A stretch of 47,263 nt of DNA, from positions 1 to 47,263 of the forward strand of contig JAFRFY010000037.1 of NCBI GenBank assembly GCA_017434085.1, written 5' to 3'. The notes beneath the pieces were generated by a model. The model ran no database searches. It worked only from the letters and a program-made list of their open reading frames with translations, and was not told the DNA's origin. A program made the position numbers and the translations under genes. The stretch's first letter is position 1. The number at the start of each line of letters is the position of its first letter. Origin of the DNA: Clostridia bacterium. GTDB taxonomy: Bacteria; Bacillota; Clostridia; Christensenellales; Aristaeellaceae. Shown here piece after piece: positions 1-7,037 of this stretch.

Positions 1-1710
1 AAGAAGCTGCCCCCGGTGGATTATTTCCGGGAGAAGCTCGGCCTGCTGCCCGAGGAGATCATTCCCTACGGCAAGACCCCGAAGCTTGACTTCATCAAGA
101 TCATGAACCGCCTGAAGGACAAGCCCGACGGCAAGTTCATCGAGGTCACCGCCATCACACCCACCCCCCTGGGCGAGGGTAAATCCACCGTCTCCCTGGG
201 CCTGATCGAGGGCCTCGCGAAGATCGGCAAGAACGTCGGCGGCGCTCTGCGCCAGCCCTCCGGCGGCCCCACCATGAACGTCAAGGGCACTGCGGCCGGC
301 GGCGGCAACGCCCGGCTGCTGCCCATGACCGAGGTCTCACTGGGCCTGACCGGCGACATCAACGACATCATGAACGCCCACAACCTGGCCATGGTGGCGC
401 TGAACGCCCGCATGCAGCACGAGCGCAACTACACCGACGAGGAGATGGCCAAGCACAACATGGGCCGTCGCCTGGACATCGACCCCAAGCGCATCGAGAT
501 GGGCTGGGTGCTGGACTTCTGCGCCCAGGGCCTCAGGAACATCATCATGGGCATCGGTGGCCCGAAGGACGGCTACCTGATGGAGAGCAAGGTCGGCATC
601 GCCGTCGGTTCCGAGCTGATGGCCATACTGGCCGTGGCCCGCGACCTTAAGGACCTGAGGGAGCGCATCGGCAAGGTCGTCGTGGCCTACAGCCGCTCCG
701 GCGAGCCCGTGACCTGCGAGGATCTGGAGGTTGCCGGCGCCATGACCGCCTGGATGCGCAACACCATCAATCCCACCATGTGCTACACCGTGGAGCATCA
801 GCCCGTGCTGATCCACGCCGGTCCCTTCGCCAATATCGCCATCGGCCAGTCCTCCGTCATCGCGGACCGCCTGGCGCTCAAGCTGTTCGACTACCACGTG
901 ACCGAGTCCGGCTTCGCCGCCGACATCGGCTTCGAGAAGTTCTGGAACGTCAAGACCCGCCTGTCCGGGCTGACCCCGAACGTCTCCGTCGTCGTGGCCA
1001 CCGTCCGCGCGCTCAAGATGCACGGCGGCGGACCCAAGGTTTCCCCCGGCCGTCCCCTGCCCAAGGAGTACACCGAGGAGAACCTGGAGCTGGTCGAGAA
1101 GGGCTGCGAGAACCTGTTCCATCACGTGAACACCGTTTTGAAGTCCGGCATCGTGCCCGTGGTGTGCATCAACCAGTTCTACACCGACACCGACAACGAG
1201 ATCGCCCTGATCAAGCGCCTCTGCGCCGAGCGCGGCGTGCGCTGCGCCCAGTCCAACCACTGGCGCTACGGCGGCGAGGGCGCGGTGGAGCTGGCCCAGG
1301 TCGTGGTGGAAGCCTGCGAGCAGAAGCCCGAGATCAAGTTCCTGTACGATCTCGACATGCCGCTTCGTGAGCGCGTGGAGCGCATCGCCAGGGAAGTCTA
1401 CGGCGCGGACGGCGTCGACTGGGCGCCCCTGGCCATCGAGAAGGCCAAGCGCTTCGAGAGCGATCCCAAGTACGCCGACTACTGCACCATGATGGTCAAG
1501 ACCCACCTGTCCCTGTCCCACGACCCGACCCTCAAGGGCGTGCCGAAGGGCTGGCGGCTGCCCATCCGCGACATCCTGGAGTACGGCGGAGCCAAGTTCC
1601 TGTGCCCGATGGCCGGCACCATCTCCATGATGCCCGGCACCGCCTCCGACCCGGCCTATCGCCGCGTGGATGTGGATACCGAGACGGGCAAGGTTTCAGG
1701 GTTATTCTGA
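1..1710 (+). CDS. fhs: Formate--tetrahydrofolate ligase (5' partial)
   Basis: ATP-dependent enzyme that joins formate to tetrahydrofolate, the entry step of the methyl branch of the Wood-Ljungdahl pathway; cytoplasmic. The frame is open from base 1, and the residues KKLPP ahead of the first in-frame GTG (16) read on into the usual N-terminus, so a few residues probably lie outside the window. Visible family marks are the P-loop [15 protein letters not shown] near residue 55, the segment [19 protein letters not shown] just after it, and a C-terminal [10 protein letters not shown] stretch where the family has its conserved end. Length (about 570 residues here) fits the family's 555-ish. First gene of a one-carbon run with fchA (69 bp downstream) and folD. 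Identification is firm; only the true start is missing. Confidence 0.96.
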   Translation, partial: KKLPPVDYFREKLGLLPEEIIPYGKTPKLDFIKIMNRLKDKPDGKFIEVTAITPTPLGEGKSTVSLGLIEGLAKIGKNVGGALRQPSGGPTMNVKGTAAGGGNARLLPMTEVSLGLTGDINDIMNAHNLAMVALNARMQHERNYTDEEMAKHNMGRRLDIDPKRIEMGWVLDFCAQGLRNIIMGIGGPKDGYLMESKVGIAVGSELMAILAVARDLKDLRERIGKVVVAYSRSGEPVTCEDLEVAGAMTAWMRNTINPTMCYTVEHQPVLIHAGPFANIAIGQSSVIADRLALKLFDYHVTESGFAADIGFEKFWNVKTRLSGLTPNVSVVVATVRALKMHGGGPKVSPGRPLPKEYTEENLELVEKGCENLFHHVNTVLKSGIVPVVCINQFYTDTDNEIALIKRLCAERGVRCAQSNHWRYGGEGAVELAQVVVEACEQKPEIKFLYDLDMPLRERVERIAREVYGADGVDWAPLAIEKAKRFESDPKYADYCTMMVKTHLSLSHDPTLKGVPKGWRLPIRDILEYGGAKFLCPMAGTISMMPGTASDPAYRRVDVDTETGKVSGLF

Positions 1711-1730
1711 TTTATCAATAATTATTGACC

Positions 1731-1756
1731 TGTGGGTGGCAGCGATGTCACCCACA
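1731..1756 (+). other. Intergenic hairpin between fhs and fchA
   Basis: Perfect 8-bp inverted repeat TGTGGGTG / CACCCACA with a 10-base loop, lying 20 bp after the fhs stop and 24 bp before the fchA start. It has no T-run after it, so it is more likely an mRNA-processing or stability hairpin, or a weak attenuator, than a full terminator. Confidence 0.4.
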
Positions 1757-1779
1757 TTTCAAGTAAAGGAGCATACAAA

Positions 1780-2403
1780 ATGGCAGTTGATTTTACTCTG
1801 GATTCCTGTCGGGAATTCGTCGAGGTGCTGGCCTCCAACGCCCCGGTTCCGGGCGGCGGCGGCGCGGCGGCGCTGGTGGGCGCCATCGGCACGGCGCTGG
1901 GCAACATGGTGGGCAGCCTGACCGTGGGCAAGAAGAAGTACGCCGCCGTGGAGGCGGAGATCATCGCGTTGAAGGCGAAGTGCGACGACCTGCAGAAGCA
2001 GCTTCTGGACCAGGTGCCCGCCGACGCCGAGGGCTTTGAGCCGCTGGCGAAGGCCTACGGCATCCCGAAGGACGATCCCAACCGCGAAAAGGTGCTTGAG
2101 GAGGCCACCCTCGTGGCGTGCAGGGTGCCCATGAAGATCATGGCGCTGTGCTGCGAGGCCATCGAGGCCATCGCCGTGTTCGCCGAGAAGGGCTCCCGGC
2201 TGGCGGTTTCCGACGCGGGCTGCGGCGCGGTGTGCTGCAAGGCGGCGCTGCAGGCGGCGAGCCTGAACGTGTTCATCAACACCAAGTCCTTAAAGAACCG
2301 CGAAACCGCCGAAAAGCTCAATGCCGAGGCCAACGGCATGCTGGACAAGTACTGCGCCATGGCCGACGACATCTTCGCATCCGTGCGGGCCAACTTCGAC
2401 TGA
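1780..2403 (+). CDS. fchA: Methenyl-THF cyclohydrolase, FchA family
   Basis: 207-residue member of the formiminotransferase-cyclodeaminase (FTCD_C) fold family. In acetogens FchA hydrolyses and forms 5,10-methenyl-THF from 10-formyl-THF, between Fhs and FolD. The sequence shows the family N-terminal segment with SNAPVPGGGGAAAL (residues about 21-34) and an all-helical body with GTALGNMVGSLTVGKKKY. The ATG at 1780 is preceded by AAAGGA. Its position between fhs and folD makes the cyclohydrolase role much more likely than histidine-degradation cyclodeaminase. The adjacent FolD has lost its own cyclohydrolase lysine (see that entry), so this protein is probably the only cyclohydrolase of the pathway here. 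Confidence 0.93.
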   Translation: MAVDFTLDSCREFVEVLASNAPVPGGGGAAALVGAIGTALGNMVGSLTVGKKKYAAVEAEIIALKAKCDDLQKQLLDQVPADAEGFEPLAKAYGIPKDDPNREKVLEEATLVACRVPMKIMALCCEAIEAIAVFAEKGSRLAVSDAGCGAVCCKAALQAASLNVFINTKSLKNRETAEKLNAEANGMLDKYCAMADDIFASVRANFD

Positions 2404-2453
2404 TCGATCATGCGGAACGGCTGAACCGGCCGACGGCGGAACATGAATCCCCA

Positions 2454-2487
2454 TTCCTGTTCCCTGTTCCCTGTTCCCTGTTCCCTC
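2454..2487. repeat. 7-bp tandem repeat in the folD leader
   Basis: Three exact TTCCCTG units (2460-2480), with a one-base-short copy before them and a TTCCCTC copy after, immediately upstream of the folD ribosome binding site CGGAGG (2491-2496). Entirely pyrimidine-rich on the + strand apart from one G per unit. A copy-number change here would alter the distance or structure ahead of folD without changing the protein. Confidence 0.7.
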
Positions 2488-2503
2488 TACGGAGGTAAAC
2501 CAT

Positions 2504-3385
2504 ATGGCAAAGCTGTTATTGGGCAAGGAGGTCACCGCCGCGCTGAATGCCAAGCTGCAGGCGCGGGTGGAGGCACTCAAGGCGAAGGGCATCACTCCGA
2601 AGCTGGGCATCGTGCGCTGCGGCGAGAACCCGTCGGACCTGTCCTACGAGAAAGGCGCGACCGCCCGCGCGGAGCTGATCGGCGTGGCGGTCGAGAAGTT
2701 CGTGCTGCCCGAGGACGTGACCAAGGAGGCGCTGATCGAGCAGATCAAAAAGATCAACGCCGACGACACCATCCACGGTGTATTGATGTTCCGGCCCCTG
2801 CCGAAGCATTTGAAGGCGGACCAGGACGAGATCTGCAACGCCCTCGATCCCGCCAAGGACGTGGACTGCATGACCGACCTCTCGAACGCCGGCGTGTTCG
2901 AGGGCCGGAAGGACCTGGGTTTCCCGCCCTGCACCCCCCAGGCGTGCATGGAGATACTGGACTACTACGGCATCGATTGTAAGGGCAAGAAGGCCGTGGT
3001 GATCGGGCGCTCGCTGGTGGTGGGCAAGCCCGCCGCCATGATGCTGATGGGCAAGAACGCCACCGTCACCGTGTGCCACACCCGCACCGTGGACGTGCCG
3101 AAGGAGGCCCGCGAGGCGGACATACTGGTGTCCTCCGCGGGCGTATTGCGGAGCCTGACCAAGGACTACGTGAAGCCCGGCCAGATCGTGATCGACGTGT
3201 CCATCAACTGGGACCCCGAGAAGGTCAACGCCAAGGGCCGCAAGGGCGCCATCGCGGGCGACGCGGTGTTCGAGGAGGTCGAGCCCATCGTGGAGGCCAT
3301 CACCCCCGTGCCCGGCGGCGTGGGCAGCGTGACCACCAGCGTGCTGATCGGCCATGTGGTCGAGGCCGCTGAGAGGAGAGCGTGA
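2504..3385 (+). CDS. folD: Methylene-THF dehydrogenase, FolD family
   Basis: 293-residue FolD homologue that interconverts 5,10-methylene- and 5,10-methenyl-THF with NAD(P). The Rossmann part shows VVIGRSLVVGKPAAMML (about residues 167-183), and the C-terminal ITPVPGGVGSVTTSVL is the family signature. The catalytic site departs from bifunctional FolD: the YxxxK motif reads YEKGA, with Y48 kept and Ala52 in place of the cyclohydrolase lysine, and the VQLPLP loop reads MFRPLP, so the glutamine is gone. The aspartate of KDVD is kept but followed by Cys instead of Gly. I infer a dehydrogenase-only enzyme working with FchA upstream. Start ATG has GGAGG at good spacing; DUF1576 begins 4 bp after the stop. 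Confidence 0.94.
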   Translation: MAKLLLGKEVTAALNAKLQARVEALKAKGITPKLGIVRCGENPSDLSYEKGATARAELIGVAVEKFVLPEDVTKEALIEQIKKINADDTIHGVLMFRPLPKHLKADQDEICNALDPAKDVDCMTDLSNAGVFEGRKDLGFPPCTPQACMEILDYYGIDCKGKKAVVIGRSLVVGKPAAMMLMGKNATVTVCHTRTVDVPKEAREADILVSSAGVLRSLTKDYVKPGQIVIDVSINWDPEKVNAKGRKGAIAGDAVFEEVEPIVEAITPVPGGVGSVTTSVLIGHVVEAAERRA

Positions 3386-3389
3386 TAGC

Positions 3390-4697
3390 ATGGAAACCAT
3401 ACGCAAGATGGAGGCCGGACGGGTGCTGCGGGCGCTGATGTGCGCCTTTACCGCGGCGTTTCTGATCGGGGCGGTGCTCGCGCCCGACAGAGGAGCCATG
3501 TTCTCCGGCCTGGGCCGCATCTGCACGCTGCCGGCGCAGCTGACCAAGGACTACTTCAAGCCCGAGCTGGGCAGCATCTCCGGCGCGTTGCTGAATTACT
3601 TCCTGGTGGGCGCGGTGTGCTGCGCGCTGATGTTCCTGCCGGGCGCGAAGGTCGGCGGCGGCACGGTGCTGGGCTTCTTCCTGACCCTGGGCTTCTGCTC
3701 CTACGGCATGAACATACTCAACATACTGCCGCTGATGCTCGGCGTGGCCGTGTATTCCATCGTCAAAAGGCAGCCCTTCGGCAGGAACCTGAACTTCTTC
3801 ATGTTCACCACGGCCATAAGCCCCCTGATCACCGAGGTGCTGTTCCGCTACCCCAGCGCCACACAGACCCACGGCATCACGTTCGCGGGCGTGCTGCTGG
3901 CGCTGATCATCGGCGTGATCGCCGGGTGCGCCATGCCCGCGCTGTGCGCGCATTCCCCGAACTTCCACAAGGGGTACAACCTGTACAACGCCGGGCCCGC
4001 GGCGGGCTTTCTGTGCTTTTTGATCTACGCGGCGCTGTACAAGATCGCGGGCGTCGAGGCTCCCGCCATCGGCGCGGACCTGGGCGACGGCAACCGCATG
4101 TTCGTGAACACCTTCTGCATCGTGCTGTTCGCGCTGTGCGCGGCGTTCGGCACCCTGCTCAACTGCACGAAGGACTACGGCCGGCTGCTCACGGATTCCG
4201 GCTACAAGAGCGACTTCACCGTGAAGTACTCCGTGGGCGCGAACATCATGAACATGGGCGTGTACGGCCTGTTCATCGTAGCCTATTACAACCTGATCGG
4301 CGCGAAGTTCACCGGCCCCACCATGGGCGCGATATTCTGCATGCTGTGCTGCTGCTGCAACGGCGCGACGCCGCTCAACGTGTTCCCGATCATGATCGGC
4401 TACGTCATCATGGGAGTGCTGAACAAGGCGGGAATCACCGCCTTCGCCGTCAACGCGCAGGCCAACATCGTGGGCCTGTGCTTCGCCAGCGGCCTCGCGC
4501 CCATCTCCGGCGAGTACGGCATCGTGGCCGGCATCGTGGCGGGCATGCTGCACTACTGCCTGGTGACCAGCGTCCCCGGCATCCACGGCGGCTTCAACCT
4601 GTACAACGGCGGCTTCACCGCGGGTATCGTGTGCTTCATATATGTGCCGATATTGGAGCATTATTTCAAGCCGAAAAGGCAGAGGAAAACGGCATAA
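3390..4697 (+). CDS. DUF1576 polytopic membrane protein
   Basis: 435-residue integral membrane protein with about ten or more hydrophobic segments, recognised as the DUF1576 family of unknown function. It has an internal duplication: HKGYNLYNAGPAAGFLCF (about residues 193-210) and HGGFNLYNGGFTAGIVCF (about 398-415) are the same motif in each half, as in many two-fold pseudosymmetric transporters. A cluster of cysteines (MLCCCCNG) lies in the second half. Start ATG 3390 follows GAGAGGAGAG and the gene begins 4 bp after folD, so it is almost certainly cotranscribed with the methyl-branch genes. That context suggests uptake or export of something tied to one-carbon metabolism, but no substrate can be read from the sequence. 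Confidence 0.85.
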   Translation: METIRKMEAGRVLRALMCAFTAAFLIGAVLAPDRGAMFSGLGRICTLPAQLTKDYFKPELGSISGALLNYFLVGAVCCALMFLPGAKVGGGTVLGFFLTLGFCSYGMNILNILPLMLGVAVYSIVKRQPFGRNLNFFMFTTAISPLITEVLFRYPSATQTHGITFAGVLLALIIGVIAGCAMPALCAHSPNFHKGYNLYNAGPAAGFLCFLIYAALYKIAGVEAPAIGADLGDGNRMFVNTFCIVLFALCAAFGTLLNCTKDYGRLLTDSGYKSDFTVKYSVGANIMNMGVYGLFIVAYYNLIGAKFTGPTMGAIFCMLCCCCNGATPLNVFPIMIGYVIMGVLNKAGITAFAVNAQANIVGLCFASGLAPISGEYGIVAGIVAGMLHYCLVTSVPGIHGGFNLYNGGFTAGIVCFIYVPILEHYFKPKRQRKTA

Positions 4698-4714
4698 CGG
4701 CGGTTCGAAACGGC

Positions 4715-4917
4715 GGGCGATGAGGGCATCGCCCCTACGGAAGACCTCGTTGTGACGCGACGGGCGATGAGGGCATCGCCCCTACGAAAGACCTCGTTGT
4801 GAGGCGGCGGGCGATGAGGGCATCGCCCCTACGGAAGACCTCGTTGTGAGGCGGCGGGCGATGGGGGCATCGCCCCCTACGGATAGTACGTCGTAGGGGC
4901 GATGCCCTCATCGCCCG
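4715..4917. repeat. Four 47-bp tandem repeats plus an inverted copy
   Basis: Four direct units start at 4715, 4762, 4809 and 4856 (exact 47-bp period). Each begins with the palindrome GGGCGATGAGGGCATCGCCC (8-bp stem, AGGG loop; the fourth copy has GGGG) followed by CCTACG and a GAAGACCTCGTTGTGAGGCG-type linker. A single inverted copy of the palindrome with its CCTACG flank lies at 4893-4917, so the last pair can fold into a long cruciform. It fills the gap between the convergent DUF1576 and 5-FCL genes, where it probably also acts as a two-way terminator. The same core recurs at 16274, 33567 and 35308. Confidence 0.92.
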
Positions 4918-4923
4918 TTGTCT

Positions 4924-5463
4924 CTATGCGTCTGTGATCACGATGTCCACCGGGATGTCGTGCGCCTCTACCTCAAGATGATCGAGCATCTGAAAATCGT
5001 AGCACAGCGCCACCAGCGGGTGGCCGGGCTCGGCGGCCAGGAAGCGGTCGTAAAAGCCGCCGCCGTAGCCCACGCGGTGCCCCTCGGGGTCGAAGGCCAG
5101 CCCGGGCATCAGCACCAGGGCGGAGGGATCGTCCGCGGCGGGGGCGTCGGCGACGGGCTCCGGAATGTTGTACGCGCCCTGGGGGGCCAGACCGTCGAAG
5201 CTGTCGATCCATATGAAGACCATCTCCCGGCCCGTGACCTTCGGCACCGCCACGCGCTTGCCGTCCGCCCAGGCGCGGGCGATGATGGGGTCGGTGCGCA
5301 CCTCCTGGTTGAAGGACAGGTAGGCGTACAGCGACCGACAGGATCGGTATTGCGGCGTTTCAAACAGCCTCTCGGCCAGTATCGTGCTCCTGCGCCCGAC
5401 CTCCTCCGGGGTCAGGGCGCTCTTCTTTGCGCCGATCATGCGGCGCAGGGCCTTTTTATCCAT
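4924..5463 (-). CDS. 5-formyltetrahydrofolate cyclo-ligase
   Basis: 179-residue protein of the 5-FTHF cyclo-ligase (MTHFS) family, which uses ATP to return 5-formyl-THF to 5,10-methenyl-THF and so rescues a dead-end folate. Evidence is the N-terminal KKALRRMIGAKKSALTPEE helix, the middle AVPKVTGREMVF and the signature MPGLAFDPEGHRVGYGGGFY (about residues 117-136). Start ATG 5463 is preceded by GGAGG at 7 bp; two ATGs further upstream lack usable spacing. It sits 2 bp after the stop of the GNAT gene, so the two are translationally coupled. Its place opposite the fhs-fchA-folD operon fits a one-carbon neighbourhood. Confidence 0.93.
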   Translation of the reverse strand: MDKKALRRMIGAKKSALTPEEVGRRSTILAERLFETPQYRSCRSLYAYLSFNQEVRTDPIIARAWADGKRVAVPKVTGREMVFIWIDSFDGLAPQGAYNIPEPVADAPAADDPSALVLMPGLAFDPEGHRVGYGGGFYDRFLAAEPGHPLVALCYDFQMLDHLEVEAHDIPVDIVITDA

Positions 5464-5465
5464 GA

Positions 5466-6026
5466 TCATGCCTCCTGCGACCGGGGGTTGCGCAGTATGT
5501 ACTCCCGGGAATCCTCCACGGTGCCGCACCGCGTCTCGTAGGGGATGGTTTTGACGTACTCAAAGCCGCACTTTTCGATCACACGTTCAGATTGATGATT
5601 CCACGGAAAGTGCCCGACGAGCACGAAATCCAGCTTCACGATGTCGAAGAGGTACCCCGTGACGGCACGCACCGCCTCGGGCATGAGGCCCTGCCCCCAG
5701 AGGTCCCTGGACAGCACGTAGCCGATCTCCCGGCCCCGCAGGCTTGCAAGCTCGGGGAAGGCGGCCTCGTTGTAGCATTCTATGCCGACGGAGCCCACGG
5801 CCCTGCCCTGGTGGACGACGGCGAAGGTCTTGTTCTCCCGGATGAACATGTCGAGGATCTCCCGGGATTCCTCGAGGCTTCGGTGGGGGAGCCACCCGGC
5901 CATCTGGCCGACGCCGTCCACCCGGGCGTAGGCGTAGAAATCGTCTAAGTCGCTCGCCCGCCAGGGGCGGAGCGTCAGGCGCTCGGTGCGCAGCGCCACG
6001 CCGGTCAAATCGATGCTTGCGTTCAT
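5466..6026 (-). CDS. GNAT family acetyltransferase, RimJ/RimL type
   Basis: 186-residue GNAT acetyltransferase. It shows the family start LRTERLTLRPWRASDLDDFY, a central REIGYVLSRDLWGQGLMPEA that carries the acetyl-CoA-binding loop (about residues 99-118), and the C-terminal NHQSERVIEKCGFEYV, both typical of ribosomal-protein or amino-group N-acetyltransferases of the RimJ/RimL subgroup. The acceptor cannot be inferred. Start ATG 6026 follows a GGGGTGG-type ribosome binding site. It precedes and is coupled to the 5-formyl-THF cyclo-ligase; no clear promoter was seen in the 82 bp behind it. Confidence 0.9.
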   Translation of the reverse strand: MNASIDLTGVALRTERLTLRPWRASDLDDFYAYARVDGVGQMAGWLPHRSLEESREILDMFIRENKTFAVVHQGRAVGSVGIECYNEAAFPELASLRGREIGYVLSRDLWGQGLMPEAVRAVTGYLFDIVKLDFVLVGHFPWNHQSERVIEKCGFEYVKTIPYETRCGTVEDSREYILRNPRSQEA

Positions 6027-6108
6027 ATTGCCACCCCTTTGATGACGGCCATAAGCCGCTTCTTCGCGCTTATCTTGCGGCGCCGGGTCATTTTCCCGAT
6101 CATAATAC

Positions 6109-6873
6109 CTATCTCTTTTTATACAGCACGAGCTCAGGATTGACGCCGTCCTTTTCGTAGGTGCAAATCAGTATGAAGTCCATGCACGCCACGACGCCGA
6201 AGCATCGGTCCCCGCCGAATTCGGATTCCAGCTGGTTCCCCAGGTAAGTCGTCTGGTCGTTCAAAAACTTGACCTTAGCGCCGCTGGAAAGCAGGTATTC
6301 CAGGTTCACAAACCGCCCCACGAGGGCGTTCAGCTTCTCGAGCTTGGGCATGCCCTCGATGTGGAGCGCGTTGATTTCGTCGATCAACTGCCGCTTGAAC
6401 GCTTCGAACTCGCCGCCGTCCCCGAGCTGCTCGTAGCGCTTCCAGTAATCCAGCGTGGGCAGCGTCTGCTTCAAATAGGCGCGGGCCTGTTCCTCGGAGA
6501 TGCCTTCGTCGACCATGTGCCCCACGCAGACGTCGATCAGGTCGTCCATATTGCTGTACGTGTAGGTGCCGTCCGCGTAGCACCACTGGCAGTAGTGCTC
6601 GTTGAGGGTCCCGTCCTTGTCCCTTCCGATGATGCTGTCCTCCAGCGGCATGCCGCAGCACTGGCAGACCAGCTTCTGCGGGGAGCCGAGCAGCGTGTTG
6701 ATGGACACGTTGAAGAGCCTCGACAGCAGCTTCAACGTCTCCGTGTTGGGCACGGTTTCGCCGTTTTCCCAGCGGGATACCGCCTGCCGGGTGACGAATA
6801 CCTTCTCGGCAAGATCGTCCTGGGAAAGGCCCAGGCTGGTCCTGAGCTTATAGATCACGTTCTGTGCGTTCAT
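6109..6873 (-). CDS. XRE-family regulator with zinc-ribbon domain
   Basis: 254-residue protein. Residues about 5-60 form a Cro/C1-type helix-turn-helix (LSQDDLAEKVFVTRQAVSRW). Residues about 69-100 hold two CxxC pairs (CQCC and CQWC) with a nearby His, as in the putative zinc-ribbon domain often fused to such HTH units. The remaining 150 residues are a mixed alpha/beta region without a family I can name. It lies downstream of acsB on the same strand, after a strong terminator, with its own promoter. That promoter's -35 box lies inside a palindrome that could be its own operator. It may respond to a metal or redox state, but this is inference. Start ATG 6873 has GGGAGG upstream. Confidence 0.85.
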   Translation of the reverse strand: MNAQNVIYKLRTSLGLSQDDLAEKVFVTRQAVSRWENGETVPNTETLKLLSRLFNVSINTLLGSPQKLVCQCCGMPLEDSIIGRDKDGTLNEHYCQWCYADGTYTYSNMDDLIDVCVGHMVDEGISEEQARAYLKQTLPTLDYWKRYEQLGDGGEFEAFKRQLIDEINALHIEGMPKLEKLNALVGRFVNLEYLLSSGAKVKFLNDQTTYLGNQLESEFGGDRCFGVVACMDFILICTYEKDGVNPELVLYKKR

Positions 6874-6906
6874 AGCAAGTACCTCCCGAAATCTGATTGC
6901 ATCATC

Positions 6907-6940
6907 ATTGTACTATAGAGATACCTGTTGCACAAGCAAC
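6907..6940 (-). promoter_or_regulatory. XRE gene promoter with overlapping palindrome
   Basis: On the - strand TTGTGC (6930-6935), 17 bp, TACAAT (6907-6912), about 34 bp ahead of the start codon. The -35 box is inside the perfect inverted repeat GTTGCACAAGCAAC (6927-6940), a good candidate for an autoregulatory operator. Confidence 0.6.
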
Positions 6941-6969
6941 TCGCTGTTGCGGTCATCTGCCGCATGTAC

Positions 6970-7009
6970 AAAACGCCCTCCCACCCGAAATGTATTTCGG
7001 GCGGGAGGG
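6970..7009 (-). terminator. Terminator of the cooS-cooC-acsB operon
   Basis: On the - strand, an inverted repeat of up to 16 bp (one G-U pair) between 6994-7009 and 6976-6991, whose arms read CCCTCCCGCCCGAAAT and its complement, followed by CGTTTTG. It begins 28 bp after the acsB stop and separates the operon from the XRE gene. Confidence 0.85.
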
Positions 7010-7037
7010 GATGCAAATGGCATACTGCCTTTCCAGA

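Noticed and set aside
2400-2503. Folate (THF) riboswitch upstream of folD
   Set aside because: The leader holds only a 7-bp pyrimidine repeat; no THF aptamer elements are visible.
4715-4880. Possible CRISPR array
   Set aside because: The 47-bp units repeat both the palindrome and the linker; there are no distinct spacers and no cas genes, so it is a tandem repeat.
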